DNA of 64,000 bases, taken from assembly GCA_034440635.1 (NCBI GenBank), contig JAOTON010002071.1, positions 31,765-95,764 of the forward strand, in the 5' to 3' direction. Position numbers and translations under genes: made by a program. A model generated the notes under the pieces. The model saw only the letters and a list, made by a program, of their open reading frames with translations, had not been told where the DNA came from and did no database searches. This stretch comes from Lepas anatifera. Lineage: Eukaryota > Arthropoda > Thecostraca > Lepadidae. Positions 34,521 through 45,555 of this stretch are shown here, piece after piece (positions within the stretch are counted from its first letter, which is position 1; each line of letters begins with the position of its first letter).

Positions 34521-35960
34521 CTATGCAACATGTTTTACGTTGTAACGGGACACGTACTCCTTCACTTTTGCGGCTGGCACTTCCTTGACAGAGGCGTCTT
34601 TAATTTGGAACCATCGAGCCTCCGCTTGGTTCCGGCACAAACCAGTGTAGTGGCCGGCTTGGGTGCTGCTGTGGTGTTCTACCACTGCGTACAAGTCATA
34701 CTCAAGACCGCCAGAGATCTGCGAGGGCCCGATTGTCATCCAGCTGAGGTCGAAGGCGCTGAGAGAGAAGGAGACATGATCGTGTGCCTTACGCAATGTT
34801 CTGCCACTTTATTTAAACTGCTTAAGGTGCATTATCAACACGGGTGGCAGTCTCCCGATGCCAAACTTCTTAAAGTCATCATGTTTTTGCCGACAATTTG
34901 GACAGTTCTAATCTTAGACGATATCACCATGGACGTACTGCTGAAGACACCGGTAGAGAGTGCTCTTGTGTGGGCGACTCTGGAGCTGAGGCCAGAGGTA
35001 AGGACAGCAGAGTGAAGATCTCATACGTGGGAGATTCGAAGCCGCAGGTGGTACAGGAGAGCAGAGACTGTTGTTGCCCGTAGAAGAGTCTGGATATGAT
35101 GGAGTCGTTATTTTTATGAAACTGATGCCAGTCATGGTCAGCAAACGCAATATCCTTTCAGTCTTGAAGGGTTAGTAATGGTGCGATCGAGGGAGGGGCA
35201 GCATTCTGGTCTTCATGCAACCACTGCAGCAAAAGTAGAAGAAATTCCTGCGCATCCTGCATGCGGTTCCCTCCCAGCCCCCGTTGAACAGCAAGTGCAG
35301 ATCACCAGATGTGACGTCACACATGATCGGTTATAACATGGGACAACTAAATGATTAATTGTCCAAATTGTTGCCGAGAGATGTCCAGATTCGAAGATTC
35401 AATATTTATTTGTTGCATTTGGGATAAACTTGATTTCCGTGCATTTTAACAAATTCGTAAGCGAGCAACGCCATCAGCAGCAGTTTGACACATGGCCCAA
35501 AGATAAAGGAATTCTTTCACGCCTGTGTGACGTCACCCATGCGTGGAGGCTTCCCTCTTGAACGTACCTTTAATTAAATGTATCTTGGTTCCCTCCGGGC
35601 TCCCTCCGGTATAGGCACCAGCCCCTCCAAGAAGCGCGTGAGGAAAGACGAACTGGAGCCCTTGAGACCGGATTGCCACCATCAGACTTGCCACCTAGCG
35701 ATGTCTCCGGGAGATTTCCATATTAATTTCAAGTCCTCACAGTAAACGCCACTGATGATGTAGTCAACAAAGAAGCCTGTGTGTGCCGCTGTCATTTGGA
35801 GGACAGCGTTCATATAGGAAGTGTTTCCGAGGTTCTCCAGACCAGTAGCGCCCGCTGGTAGCTTCAGAGCACATGATTTGTTGGCCAGGCACTGGCTTGC
35901 TCTATTGACACGCTCTGCCGATCGGTGGATGAAATCGTCTGCTGGGAGTAGACAAGACAA
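34521..35960 (-). pseudogene. ubiquitin-specific protease (USP2/USP8-like) retrocopy, broken
   Basis: On the minus strand the USP catalytic core is recognisable in order: Cys box GLENLGNTSYMNAVLQ (35817 region), QDAQEFLLLLLQWLHED, LFYGQQQSLLSCTTCGFESP, a CPNCRQ zinc-finger-like pair, LPPVLIMHLKQF, and His box AGHYTGLC...WFQIKDASV. Active members cleave ubiquitin isopeptide bonds using Cys/His/Asp. Here the catalytic Cys codon is Ser (TCC, 35817-35819). In-frame stops occur after LTLQD, after YVHGDIV and after LKQFK, and a frameshift separates APESPTQE from YRCLQQYV. There are no introns within the homologous core, suggesting a processed copy. A transposon-like insertion splits it near 35310-35545. 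Confidence 0.85.
35310..35545 (+). mobile_element. GTGACGTCAC-ended repeat inside the USP pseudogene
   Basis: Bounded by TGTGACGTCACAC (about 35312) and TGTGACGTCACCC (about 35526), some 214 bp apart. A second copy at about 49503-49740 has the same two palindromic boxes about 219 bp apart and shares TTCACGCCTG and the downstream CCCTCTTGAACGTAC. It interrupts the protease homology between two blocks that are adjacent in USP proteins. No coding sequence; class unknown. Confidence 0.55.
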
Positions 35961-36162
35961 GCCGGGAACTAGGGTGTTGGTCTATTCGTGGACGTACCGT
36001 CCTGTACGTTCATTGTCCTATGAGGTGTTCTCCCAGTTGGCTTTGCTGAGGGGACAGGTGCGGTGGCTGACAGCGCATTTCCGCGGACGATGGTGATGGA
36101 GAAACCACGCGGTTGCCAGGCGCTCACCAATTGAACCCGTAATCATGTCCCAATTGTCTTAA

Positions 36163-36612
36163 AGGGAATGTGGCACCTTCATAACGTGATTTTAACTGAA
36201 ATAGCCAAGTTGTAAAGCAAGTCGGAAAACCCAGTACTCCATATATCATTTGTCTTGGAACCCGATATTTCCGTAGAAAAAAGCTAAAACTTACCCGACA
36301 CCAGCCCCCTCATTAGCCCCTCGCCGGGCGGCCATTGTTGTGAGCTGCTGGTGTGACGACATATGCTCACGTCACGATGAGCATCAGCCAATCGAAGCCC
36401 TTGAAACGTTCCAGGTATGTTAGTGGTTGCCAGATCATGACATCATCCACAGGCAGATATTTATTTATTTTCCTAGAGGAGTATTTTTAAAAACAAAATA
36501 TTGAGCTTATTGAAAATTTTTCAGAGAAATCATGAGTGGTTTCATTATTTTTGGCTAAAAATACGCCTAATTTCACTAAATTCCAGGATTCGACCAAGGT
36601 GCCACATTCCCT
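36163..36612. mobile_element. 450-bp TTAA MITE with perfect 17-bp inverted repeats
   Basis: Flanked by TTAA (36159-36162 and 36613-36616). The left end AGGGAATGTGGCACCTT is exactly inverted at the right end. Unlike families A-E it has no AGGTCA enrichment. No open frame of note. A diverged left end of the same family appears at about 56412-56460. TTAA targeting suggests a piggyBac-type transposase acting in trans (inference). Confidence 0.85.
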
Positions 36613-38833
36613 TTAAAAACTGAAAGGCGGTGGGTCCGATAACGCCCATCGTTTCAACCGCCAGAGGAGCAAAAATGTGTTTAGACTTTGAGCGTTTGCG
36701 TGCCTCAGCGGCTCGGGCAGCGGTCCCAGGCTCCACAGTTTGCTTGGCCAGAGTGCTTTCCGCGAATGGATAACTGAAGGTTGAATCCCAAACCACATAA
36801 GTGTCGCCACCGGCAAAAAGTGGGGGCCAGCCAAACTTCAACCTGATGCTGATAAGAAACTTTCAACGTCAGGACCAAAAACTGTTCAAGTTTGAGCTCC
36901 TCGTTGCCTTCCGCAGCGGCTCGGTATAAGAATGTCTGGTTTTATCTCATTTTGACTAAGATCAGGAAATTTTTGGCCAAAAATTGGGGGGCTAGGCCCC
37001 CTGGCCCCCCCCTTTTCCGACGCGTATGCCCAACCATGCACTTACCGCTTCGGAATGGGAAGGTGGTCAGGCCGTCAGTGGTTCGCTGTCTCCCCTGTCC
37101 AGTCCCAAAGGCTCCAAAACTGAGGAGATGCCTGCGGCTGAAAGGCTGCGCTTTATGATGGCATAAGCTGTGCATAGTGTGAGATGCGTCCGGCGCTCTT
37201 CTTACATGCTAGGCCATGGTGGCCCAAACTATCAGCCGGGCTGCCGCAGTGCTGGCACGAGCGGGGCTCGCGACCGGAGTACCCAGTCGAAGGGCGGTCG
37301 TGGTCCGAACTGTTTCCGGGTCCAAGAAACAGTTCGGACAGGAACAGGAATAGGAAGGGCGTCGTATATTACTCATGCTATGTTCTTAGCTCTACCGATG
37401 CCTTCCTTATGTTTTTAGGGAATAAAATTCACGGTTTGAACCTCACCTTTACAGAGAGCCTTTAACCCCCCATCCCACTAAGGTTTACAGAGGTAGCTCG
37501 GAAGCCGTTGCGTACGGCTCGTGTCACTTTGCTTATGCAGCATTACTTGTGCATCTTTTAAAAAATAATTAGGACCGGTTTACAGAAGGCCACCGAGCTA
37601 CCACGTCATTTCCGGATCCATGTAACGCAGATTCTTCTTAGCTTGTTAGAGTTTGCGTTGTGTTCCCTCAGCCGTAGGTTGAATGTAAGCCATACTATTA
37701 AATTGGATGTCATACCACCTTCGCCAATCTGTTTACCAGTAATTGACTTTCATGGTTATCTTTAGAAACCTGTATGGGCTTTTACCCACAGTGCACTAAA
37801 TTTTAGCATTTTGGTAAAATGGAACAAAGTTTTAGGAGCAAACATACATTTTATGCTTGTTAGCGAGTTCTATTTTGGTTTCTAAATTTACCCCCAAGAA
37901 GTGGAAACTTAAAATTTCTGGCAACTTTGACTCTTGGTCATCGCAGACCATTGCCCCTCCTTACGCACCACGTAGCTTTATGGTATACCGGTGGAAACAG
38001 AAATGTCGTCTGATTACTCTGATTACCGAGCGGGTATCCAGCGCCTGCGAGGTCTCCCCCTATATATAGATAAAATTGCACATATCAGCTAAACGACCCG
38101 GCTGAACCGTCACGCTACCGAACAGCTTAATCTCCGAAAGGTGATATGCGAACCCTCCCTGAGCTCGGAGATCGCTTTCTGAATCGTTGCAGCGTCAATT
38201 GGTCCGCTGCTGCATATCTCTTCTGTTCCCTGTGAGGAGGCCACGTTAGCCATATCAAAACAGCCAGGTTTCCGGGACGGATGGTGCACCCGGTTGACGT
38301 TATGATCACATCTCAGATACCATGGAGCTGCTGCGCTGGTCATTAGCTCTTCAGCAAATAAGGAGGGGTATCGAACCAGTACTGGATCTAGGCCGTTGGT
38401 ATCGGGGAGGGTAGCAGGGCTCAGAATCTTGAAAAACAGTGTTTTGTTTAGAAATTAAGGGAAAATGGAATTTTGTTTTAATTTTAGAACAGCAACCATT
38501 TTCCTTCCCCCTGGACACGCCGCTGTATCAGCCAGCGCGGCGTGCAGCTGAGTGGGCTGTTGTTTCGCGGTGGCCTGCGTGTGTTGAGCCACGACAGGCG
38601 TGTTTGCCTATCCGGTGGGCGGTCACGCTCGCCGCGCCGAGTAGTGGACGCTCCTGCTGATCCCAGCCTCCGCTGTGTCGGCACTGGGTGTGTTCCAGCC
38701 GAGTTGTCGCCCCTACGAGCCGGGCCGCTGTCCAGTCTTACCAATTCGTGGGGAAAATAGCCTGCAGAAACTATATGGGACAGTACCACCTTCCGTCAAC
38801 CAGCATATTAAAACACACGCATTGTGGTGCATA
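36613..38833. other. mostly anonymous
   Basis: GGCCCCCTGGCCCCCCCCTT followed by TTCCGACGCGTATGCCC near 36974-37030 is the shared repeat end noted at 33782. GC-rich segments at 37210-37340 and 38530-38760 have no recognisable protein. The stretch CATATTAAAACACACGCA is directly duplicated at 38805 and 38830. Confidence 0.35.
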
Positions 38834-38837
38834 TTAA

Positions 38838-40696
38838 AACACACGCAACCGCACGGTGGTGAGTACCATCCCTCCTGGGGTTCTTCGTAGGTGGCCTAAA
38901 AACGGCAGCGCAAAGCACCACCAGACTTGGTATACCTTTTTTCTGGTTTCCTCCGAAAATTGTGTCAAAATATGGGTTCAGGTCATTTTAGGTCAGGTCA
39001 AGTGATCTCACCTCAAGATAGTATAAATAAGAACAGGGTTTATCTGTCGATCTGAGATTGATATCATAAATGGGCCCACTGGATACTACAAAACATAATT
39101 CGAAACTTTTATACTGATGATCGAAGGTCAGGTGCGAGCCATGGTCTCTCCATTGGATATGGGTGAGTAATTGGTAATGAGTGATGGTTTAACCCTCGCC
39201 CCACCGGGGGCCATCGATGGCCCCCCCTAAGGTTTTTCCGGGATAGCAGAAAAACGACGAGGCGCAGCACCGCGGTTGAGGGCTCTACCTCTCACTGCAT
39301 CATTTTCCCATCATCCCTGAAATTTTTTACCCCGGGTCACCCAAGGTCAGGTCACCAGACGAGGTCAACCAAGGTCACCTCACTTCAACTTTAGAGCTCT
39401 GTAAGAGCTACATTTCAAAGTCGATCGATTTCAAACTTCCTACACTTTATGACCCCTCCAGGGTCTACAAGGTGTATATCCGGGATTTTTCGATTTCGTG
39501 CCCTGAGGTCAGGTCACGAGGCGACCTCTCCCATTGGAAAAGCATGGGGAAAACCTGTTTCATGATATGAAAGCCACAAAAATGATTGCAAATACTCAGA
39601 CTGCTCAGAACAGCGTTTTTGGACATCCTTTCACGGATCCCAGGGGTCATATTTACCGTTTGACTTTTCCAAGGTCATCCAAGGTCACCAGAGGTCAAAA
39701 ACAGTATTTTGACAATACCTTTTGACCTAATTAAGCTAGAGCGGTGAAACAAACACCATCGTGTTTGTCTTGTCACTGGCTTTCATTTGATATACAGCAA
39801 GGTCACTTTGTGACCTTGTGTGACCTCAGGTCATATTAGGTCACGAGGTGACCTCTGGAGGTCAAACCACTGGCGGGAGGTCTTTACGTTCCACATAGCG
39901 GAAAAAGTACTGGCAATTTCCTATCAAATGAACTTTACCAGGCCTCAATAGCTCTAATGACATAAGAGTTATGACCAGTTTGCTTAATCATTGCATATTT
40001 GAGTGAAAATAGCCGATCTTGACCTAATTTGACCTCTGGATGTCAAACCATTGACCTGAGCACTAAAACATGCGAAGTAATTTCTTACTGAATTCACGCG
40101 AGCCTTCTAATGCACTTTGCAGATTTGCGCTAACGCCCATATTTTCGGAGTTAGAGGGGGGCCATCGATGGCCCCCGGTGGGGCGAAGGTGGCGCCGGAC
40201 CCCCGGTGGGGCGCGGGTTAAGCCCAATAGCTTCGTAGGAAATGGAGATACAACATTTATTTTGACGTCATTGGGTTTTTATTATCCCTTGGTTCTAATC
40301 ATATGCGTTTTGGCCTAGTTTCACCCTAACTTGATCCTAGGTTAGGTCAAATCCTAGATTTTACCTTACAAAGTATGGTATTTTATATCTTTCGGCGTGG
40401 CTTGCTGAGGGGATTTTAAATGTGTAGATAGTTTTTTATAGCTCTGTTCCGTCAAATATTATTGCTAAAAAACTAATTTCCTTTATATTCCGTCATATCC
40501 CCATGATGACATATTTTGGCCTGTGATAACCTTGGATTTGAACTGAAAAAAACTTATGAGGAACTTTCTTTATAGCCTAGGTCAGGCTACTCAGCGCCAT
40601 TTGTCGCTTTTCGCTAACTACAGTAGCTTTTGAGATCTTAGGGGGGCGGGTACCCCCGTCATTGCGGATGTGGCTCAGACCCCATCAGTACGTGTG
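38838..40696 (+). mobile_element. family B element, copy B5, split by family A copy A4
   Basis: The left end after TTAA (38834-38837) is AACACACGCAACCG, followed by a GGCAGCGCAAAGCACCACC block and an AGGTCATTTTAGGTCAGGTCA core. The core is interrupted at 39193-40217 by A4 and resumes at 40222. The right end carries the GGGGCGGGTACCCCC near-palindrome (40645) and AGTACGTGTG before CTAA (40697-40700). Without A4 it is about 830 bp, like the copies at 54634 and 56678. Confidence 0.7.
39193..40217 (+). mobile_element. family A TTAA element, copy A4
   Basis: Flanked by TTAA (39189-39192 and 40218-40221), 1,025 bp, the same length as A1 and differing from it at only a few percent of positions by eye. 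Both subterminal GGCCATCGATGGCC palindromes are present (39206 and 40158 regions). Inserted in B5, so younger than it. The close match between A1, A3 and A4 implies recent amplification. Confidence 0.92.
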
Positions 40697-40700
40697 CTAA

Positions 40701-40880
40701 CACGTGCATTGATGAGTCTGAGCTAACCTCACTTTGACGGGACCCCTCCCCCAAGATCTCAAGAACTACGCTAGATAGCGAAAAGCAGTATGGTTTTTTT
40801 CATTTTTTGTGGATTATTTTAATATTGTCACTGAGTATTGTAAGGACCCCTTGGAGGACAAAATTCGATTCTTATTGTAG
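40701..40880 (-). mobile_element. family B fragment B6, head-to-head with B5
   Basis: From CTAA (40697-40700) the sequence reads CACGTGCATTGATGAGTCTG, then CTTTGACGGGACCCCTCCC, AAGATCTCAAGAACTACG and TAGCGAAAAGC, the mirror image of the right end of B5. Similarity fades by about 40880, so only the terminal 180 bp remain. The pair forms an imperfect palindrome centred at 40699. Confidence 0.65.
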
Positions 40881-41184
40881 GATATTTGGCCGGAACACTA
40901 ACAATCGGCAGCTCCCCTTTCCTTTTCACTGCCAACTTTAGCCTGAGTAGATGCTGCCAGGCGCAATGTCGTGCCGGGGCATCCAATCAGGCCAGTACGA
41001 CATTAGCGACGAGTCAAACAGCGGTGGTTGAGCCAATACCGTTTCATCGCTGATAGGCCCTAACCAGCGCATGTAAATACTAGTCAGTGGGAAGGATGAA
41101 ATCGTGTATCCGATCGTACTGCCCCATGTTTGAGCTTCAGCTGATGAGGCGCTGAAGCCTGTAACGTTATCAAGCGCAATCCCC

Positions 41185-41317
41185 CAGTGTTCTCGAACAC
41201 CAGCAAATCCGGATCAGGCAGTGTTCCCGAACTCAACAAATCCGGATCAGGCAGTGTTCCCGAACTCCACAAATCCGGATCAGGCAGTGTTCCCGAACTC
41301 CACAAATCCGGATCAGG
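41185..41317. repeat. 33-bp minisatellite, four units
   Basis: Four tandem copies of a 33-bp unit containing CCCGAACTCCACAAATCCGG and ATCAGGCAGTGTT. The first copy is the most diverged. The period is a multiple of three, which is why an open frame crosses it; no evidence that it is coding. Confidence 0.92.
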
Positions 41318-41573
41318 TTGAGAGCATGACTAATGTCGTCACTAACTCAGTCAATTAGCCTTCATTTGGGCACTAGTGCGTGCGTGTCGTCGCTGGAAGT
41401 CAATCAGGTTGCGTAATGACAATACTGGGTCAACAAATGACCTTGTTCTGTCATGAGGTCAAGTGCATGGAGGATATCACAAGGTTCGGGGTCAGAACTC
41501 CCCTTGGATTTGGGGAGCTCCATAGGGTCTTATAAAGTTTTCATCATCTTGAGTCAGTGTTAACACCCGTACT

Positions 41574-42255
41574 GAAAGGGTTCTGGCACTAGCGCCCACT
41601 GGAAGGAGGCCTGGTAGCCACACTGATATCTAAAAGAAATCAAGATTGTTAAGAAATTGCACGTTTAGGTGTTTGTGAGGGCTATGGATTCTATATTTTA
41701 GCTGACTTTGATTGACCTAGTTTAATATCAAGAGGTCAAACGAGGTCATGAAGATCGAATCTGAGCCGAGCTGGAGACCGAATGGGAAATGATGCGCTTA
41801 TGCGAGAAAAGCCGTGAATAACTTAAAGTGGAGTAAGCTCATGGAGGGAAGGTTCCATGTCATGTTCTCTGAAATTTTGGGGTGAAGGTCATTGAACGTC
41901 ATTTACCTATGATGTTAAAATGTGGTTTATCCGTATAATGTACCTACACTATAACTATGACTATATCAACTGTTATCACATCATCCCATTTTATGGGGTT
42001 TTGACGTCACCACTCGATTCCCAATGCAAATAAACTCACGCACTGCGTGGTTGTTGCCACACCAAAACATATGTCGGGTTTTGAAGGCTTACAAGCAAAC
42101 AATTATTGACCGGTTTTCAAAATTATGTCACTAAGCGACTCACTCATCACTTCCCTCAAATACCGACAAGGGATTTTTTCTGCCACTAATGGTTCTGCAA
42201 ACACCTTGGAAATAATGGATGAGGGGCCTCCGAACCCCCCCCTCCAGCGCGCCTG
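41574..42255. mobile_element. family C element, copy C2, diverged
   Basis: The left flank is TTAA (41570-41573), then CACCCGTACTGAAAGGG and CCACTGGAAGGAGGCCTGG as in C1. The right end CCTCCAGCGCGCCTG is followed by TTTA. The interior follows C1 in order (GATTGACCTAGTTTAATATC, AGGTCAAACGAGGTCATGAAG) but lacks C1's TGACCTTGACC tandem block, accounting for its shorter 682 bp. Non-coding. Confidence 0.75.
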
Positions 42256-42259
42256 TTTA

Positions 42260-43612
42260 CTCATGCTGATCCTGTCTTCATGACGGTGTCATATCTGTTT
42301 CCTGGCACCTAAATAACTTCGTACTAGCACGGATTCCCTGCTGGACACAAAGTGTATCCCGGAATAGTGAATTGGGGCTGTCACGTTATCGCAGGCCCGT
42401 ATTCCCATGTGAATGGGATGTCATCACGGGAGGCGCGGAAACGGGGGCGGAATCTAGTGGCGGAAATATAGCATATCCTCCGCTGCTGCTGTCGCTCCAA
42501 CAGAATGCGTCGCCACGCCTGACCGCAGCGCAGTAAAAATGATGCGTCGGAAAATAGATCTGGAATCGGACATTCAAGTGCATGTAGTCAGAACCCTATG
42601 TCAGAAGAACTAAACACTCAGCATATCGTGTATGAGATTCGGAGAGCAGAGCTCCTTTGCAGTGTTCGCCATGCATGATAACCACGCACGTCTCATATGT
42701 AAAGTAGACACGTCCTCTTGCTTGACTCATGACAAGAACAGTGGATTCGGGTGACTTAGTGGCTTCATTGCCAAACTTTAGGTTGCGATGACAAGGGTTA
42801 ACGCATAAGCTCACCCACACAGAGGGAGTCCGCCTACCGTGTTTGACTGGAGTCCGCCCGCCAGTATTTCCGGTAACCGAGCAAGTGCTCCTGGGGGGAG
42901 TAGCTCTCATACAACGAAGAGCCGAGAGTAGGTTTTTCATGGATCATTCGGTCACAAAGGAATAGCTCTCCCAGTCCCGACCGCAAGTAGCTAAGCGCGT
43001 AATGCACCCGGGACTGAACAGGAACTCATCGTGCACAAGGGCCCCTTCTCCCCTTCTGAAAATATCCAAAAATATTATTTTTGATAATTCTAAATAACTG
43101 GTTCTGCCATAAGCCAGTTAAATATTAAATGCAAACTCATATATCCTTCGTTTATCTTACAATGTTTAGATACTGGAGACCAGATTCCAACTCCGATGCA
43201 ATGGAAAAAAGCCAGTGGCTGCCTAAATGCTGCCATCTGGGCTTTGGTAGAATATGTATGAAGTCAAATGGCATCTTAAAACTAGCATTAAAGCAGTTTT
43301 CATAAAAAATTAATGACAATGATTACAAACTGCGTCAAACAAGTACCCAATTAATATGCATCTTCCCAGTGACGTCATTATTGGCAAAATCATATATGAT
43401 TTTGCATTAATGCAGAAATGATATAAATCACGTTTGTAGGTTTCCAATTAATTAAAACAAAGCATTTCAAAACACCGTGGCCAAACGCACTGTTTCTGTG
43501 TTTCCAACGTTGTTCCCTAACCTGGGACGTCATCGTTTGAGCTAAGAAGCTCAGTTTAGGTTCGCATGGACTCTTCTCTTTTTTAGTTTTGTCCAAGTTG
43601 TTCCCGGTTCGA
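42260..43612. other. anonymous sequence
   Basis: No gene or repeat recognised. An open frame at 42596-42940 (minus) has no known motif. Confidence 0.35.
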
Positions 43613-43920
43613 CTGTTGGAGTCGGAGTCTCACTAAGTCATCAAGGGACTTGTCACGGAGACCCCGACCCCACCACCCGAACGAGCAACTCCCACAATGA
43701 CGGGATAATTTAGAAGCCAAAGTTTAACGTCCCACAAAGCACAGGGACGGCCGCCCCGCTCAGGTCACCCTCTCACCAGTCAGTTGCCAGCCGACCTGTA
43801 CGTTGGGTAAACTATTGAGCGCCGTAGCGTGTCAGGGGAACCGATCCCAAGCCTGGACATGCACTGCCACTGCATGCTTCTGAGCAGCCGGCCGGAGCCC
43901 AACGCTCTACCAACTGAGCT
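43613..43920 (-). mobile_element. tRNA-derived SINE (family G), copy 3
   Basis: On the minus strand it opens AGCTCAGTTGGTAGAGCGTT, lacking the first dozen head bases. It has GGGATCGGTTCCCCTGA, GGCGCTCAATAG and the tail GGTCTCCGTGACAAGTCCC...GAGACTCCGACTCC. It is the best preserved A-box/B-box pair of the five copies. Confidence 0.88.
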
Positions 43921-44303
43921 AACAATAATATACATGTTTTAAGAAAATACGTATATCACATTTCTAGCCAAAAATGATAGAAAGAACGTCAAATTTGATG
44001 TAATTACGTCAAAACGACGTCGTCAGAAACCTTTAGCAATAATTTGTTTCATTACGCAGTTCTTTTGGCTCAGGTTCTGCTTGAACTTCAAATTGGGTCC
44101 AAGCTTCACGGCATCAAAAATTTAAACAGTAGTTCCGCTCCGTTTTCACAACCTGAAAAAAGTTTAAAACCCTATCCCACCTTAGGGTGAAAACAGCAAT
44201 ATGCATTCTTAAATTTGCAATGTTATGCAAAAATTAAGCTGATGGCGTCACTCTATATGCGTGTAACATACATATGATTCCTGTAAACACATTTTTAGTT
44301 GTC

Positions 44304-44398
44304 CCAAAATCTCTTCCAACAGGGTGAGAGTTGGCGACGCCGCATGACCCTGGTAGTTAATGCGTCGTTAAGCCCCAACAATTATTACTATTATTTTC
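44304..44398 (+). mobile_element. 3' fragment of the second SINE family
   Basis: CTCTTCCAACAGGGTGAGAG, GACGCCGCATGACCCTGG and GTCGTTAAGCCCCAACAA with (TTA)n match the 3' part of 24749-24905. The tRNA-like head is missing. Confidence 0.75.
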
Positions 44399-44804
44399 AG
44401 ATTTACTGCTCTTGCTTATTTCATGCTGTGGCTCATGTCTTGGTATCTGGCCAAGAAATTTTTCCAAATTTATATCTATTTACACGAAAAAAACAACTGC
44501 ATCTTAAAGAACATGAAATTGGACATGGATGTTAATGTAATCGATCAGGCAATACCCAGGCCTATATAAAGATATAATAGTATTGTCTCTACGTTACCAA
44601 AAAATGAGGACAAATATTAAAAGTGAATTTTTTCAAGAGCTTCATGTATGGCGTCCCTATGACGTAATGTGTCAAGGAGACATAATGTTCTGCTGCCTTA
44701 GAAGTAGGGAGCAATCATCTATGGACAGGAACTGAAAGTTTCCTTCCGCTAGCTATAACAGCTAGGGAGGTATGCTGAAAAGCGTGAAGAGGGAAGGGGC
44801 TCAA

Positions 44805-44849
44805 AGGTCCCTTCCCTTGTGCAGACACCGTGCACAAGGGAAGGGACCT
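44805..44849. repeat. perfect 19-bp inverted repeat with 7-nt loop
   Basis: AGGTCCCTTCCCTTGTGCA (44805-44823), loop GACACCG, then its exact reverse complement (44831-44849). As RNA it would make a 19-bp hairpin. It has no run of T after it and is not part of a recognised element. Confidence 0.9.
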
Positions 44850-45555
44850 CTAGCCTTTAAGCAGAACATTCAAGAATCATACTTTTACCCGGGCGCGACT
44901 TAAAAACCTCTCCTTGATGTAGGCTCCTATGGTAGGAAAAATATTTAACTTCTCTAAGGTTCCTATTCCGAAGATAACTTCGTAAATTTTTTCCGCCCCC
45001 ACCAGAGGGGGCGAAAAAAATTATAAACTTAAGCATCACGCGCAACGGAAAACGGAATAATAGTCCCTGCGATCCCAACAGCCAAGCACGCCTGGGATTA
45101 GTCATCTCGGTAATGGATTAAAAGGAAAGCTGCGTGATTGATACCAAGCAAGATGGCCCCAATAGCTGTCCTGCAGAAATGGCTCCTGTCATACCACCAG
45201 CTCACTGCCATTCCCAGCGGTGACATTGCTTTTGATAGAGCGTAATATATCCGCCGAATGTTTGTTATTTTGTAAGCTATACAGTTGCAAACAGAAACAA
45301 TAATCTATTTGAAAATATATAGATGATTTTGTTTTATAACAAAGCAAAATGAACTGGGATCTGAACACAGCGTGTTACTTATAGAAATAGAATGCAACTT
45401 AACTTGAACAAACTCTAGCTACTCACCGCCATCACAGCAGGAATCTTGCCGCATGTCGCATGCTCTTTTAAACGGAACATACACATTATGATTTAGCTGG
45501 TAGTATATTATTTTATGTTTGCAAATAACGAACGGCAGAGGGTGATGAGCTCTTC
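44850..45555. other. anonymous sequence
   Basis: A minus-strand open frame at 44857-45105 shows no known motif. No repeats or RNA genes recognised. Confidence 0.35.

Noticed and set aside
34521..34796. Exon of an active deubiquitinase
   Set aside because: The contiguous upstream homology contains stops, a frameshift and a Cys-to-Ser change.
41141..41165. Hammerhead ribozyme (CTGATGA-GGC...GCC)
   Set aside because: Stem II is acceptable, but GAAA is replaced by TGTAA, which breaks the catalytic core.
41185..41317. CRISPR-like array
   Set aside because: Contiguous 33-bp tandem units without spacers, in a eukaryotic genome.
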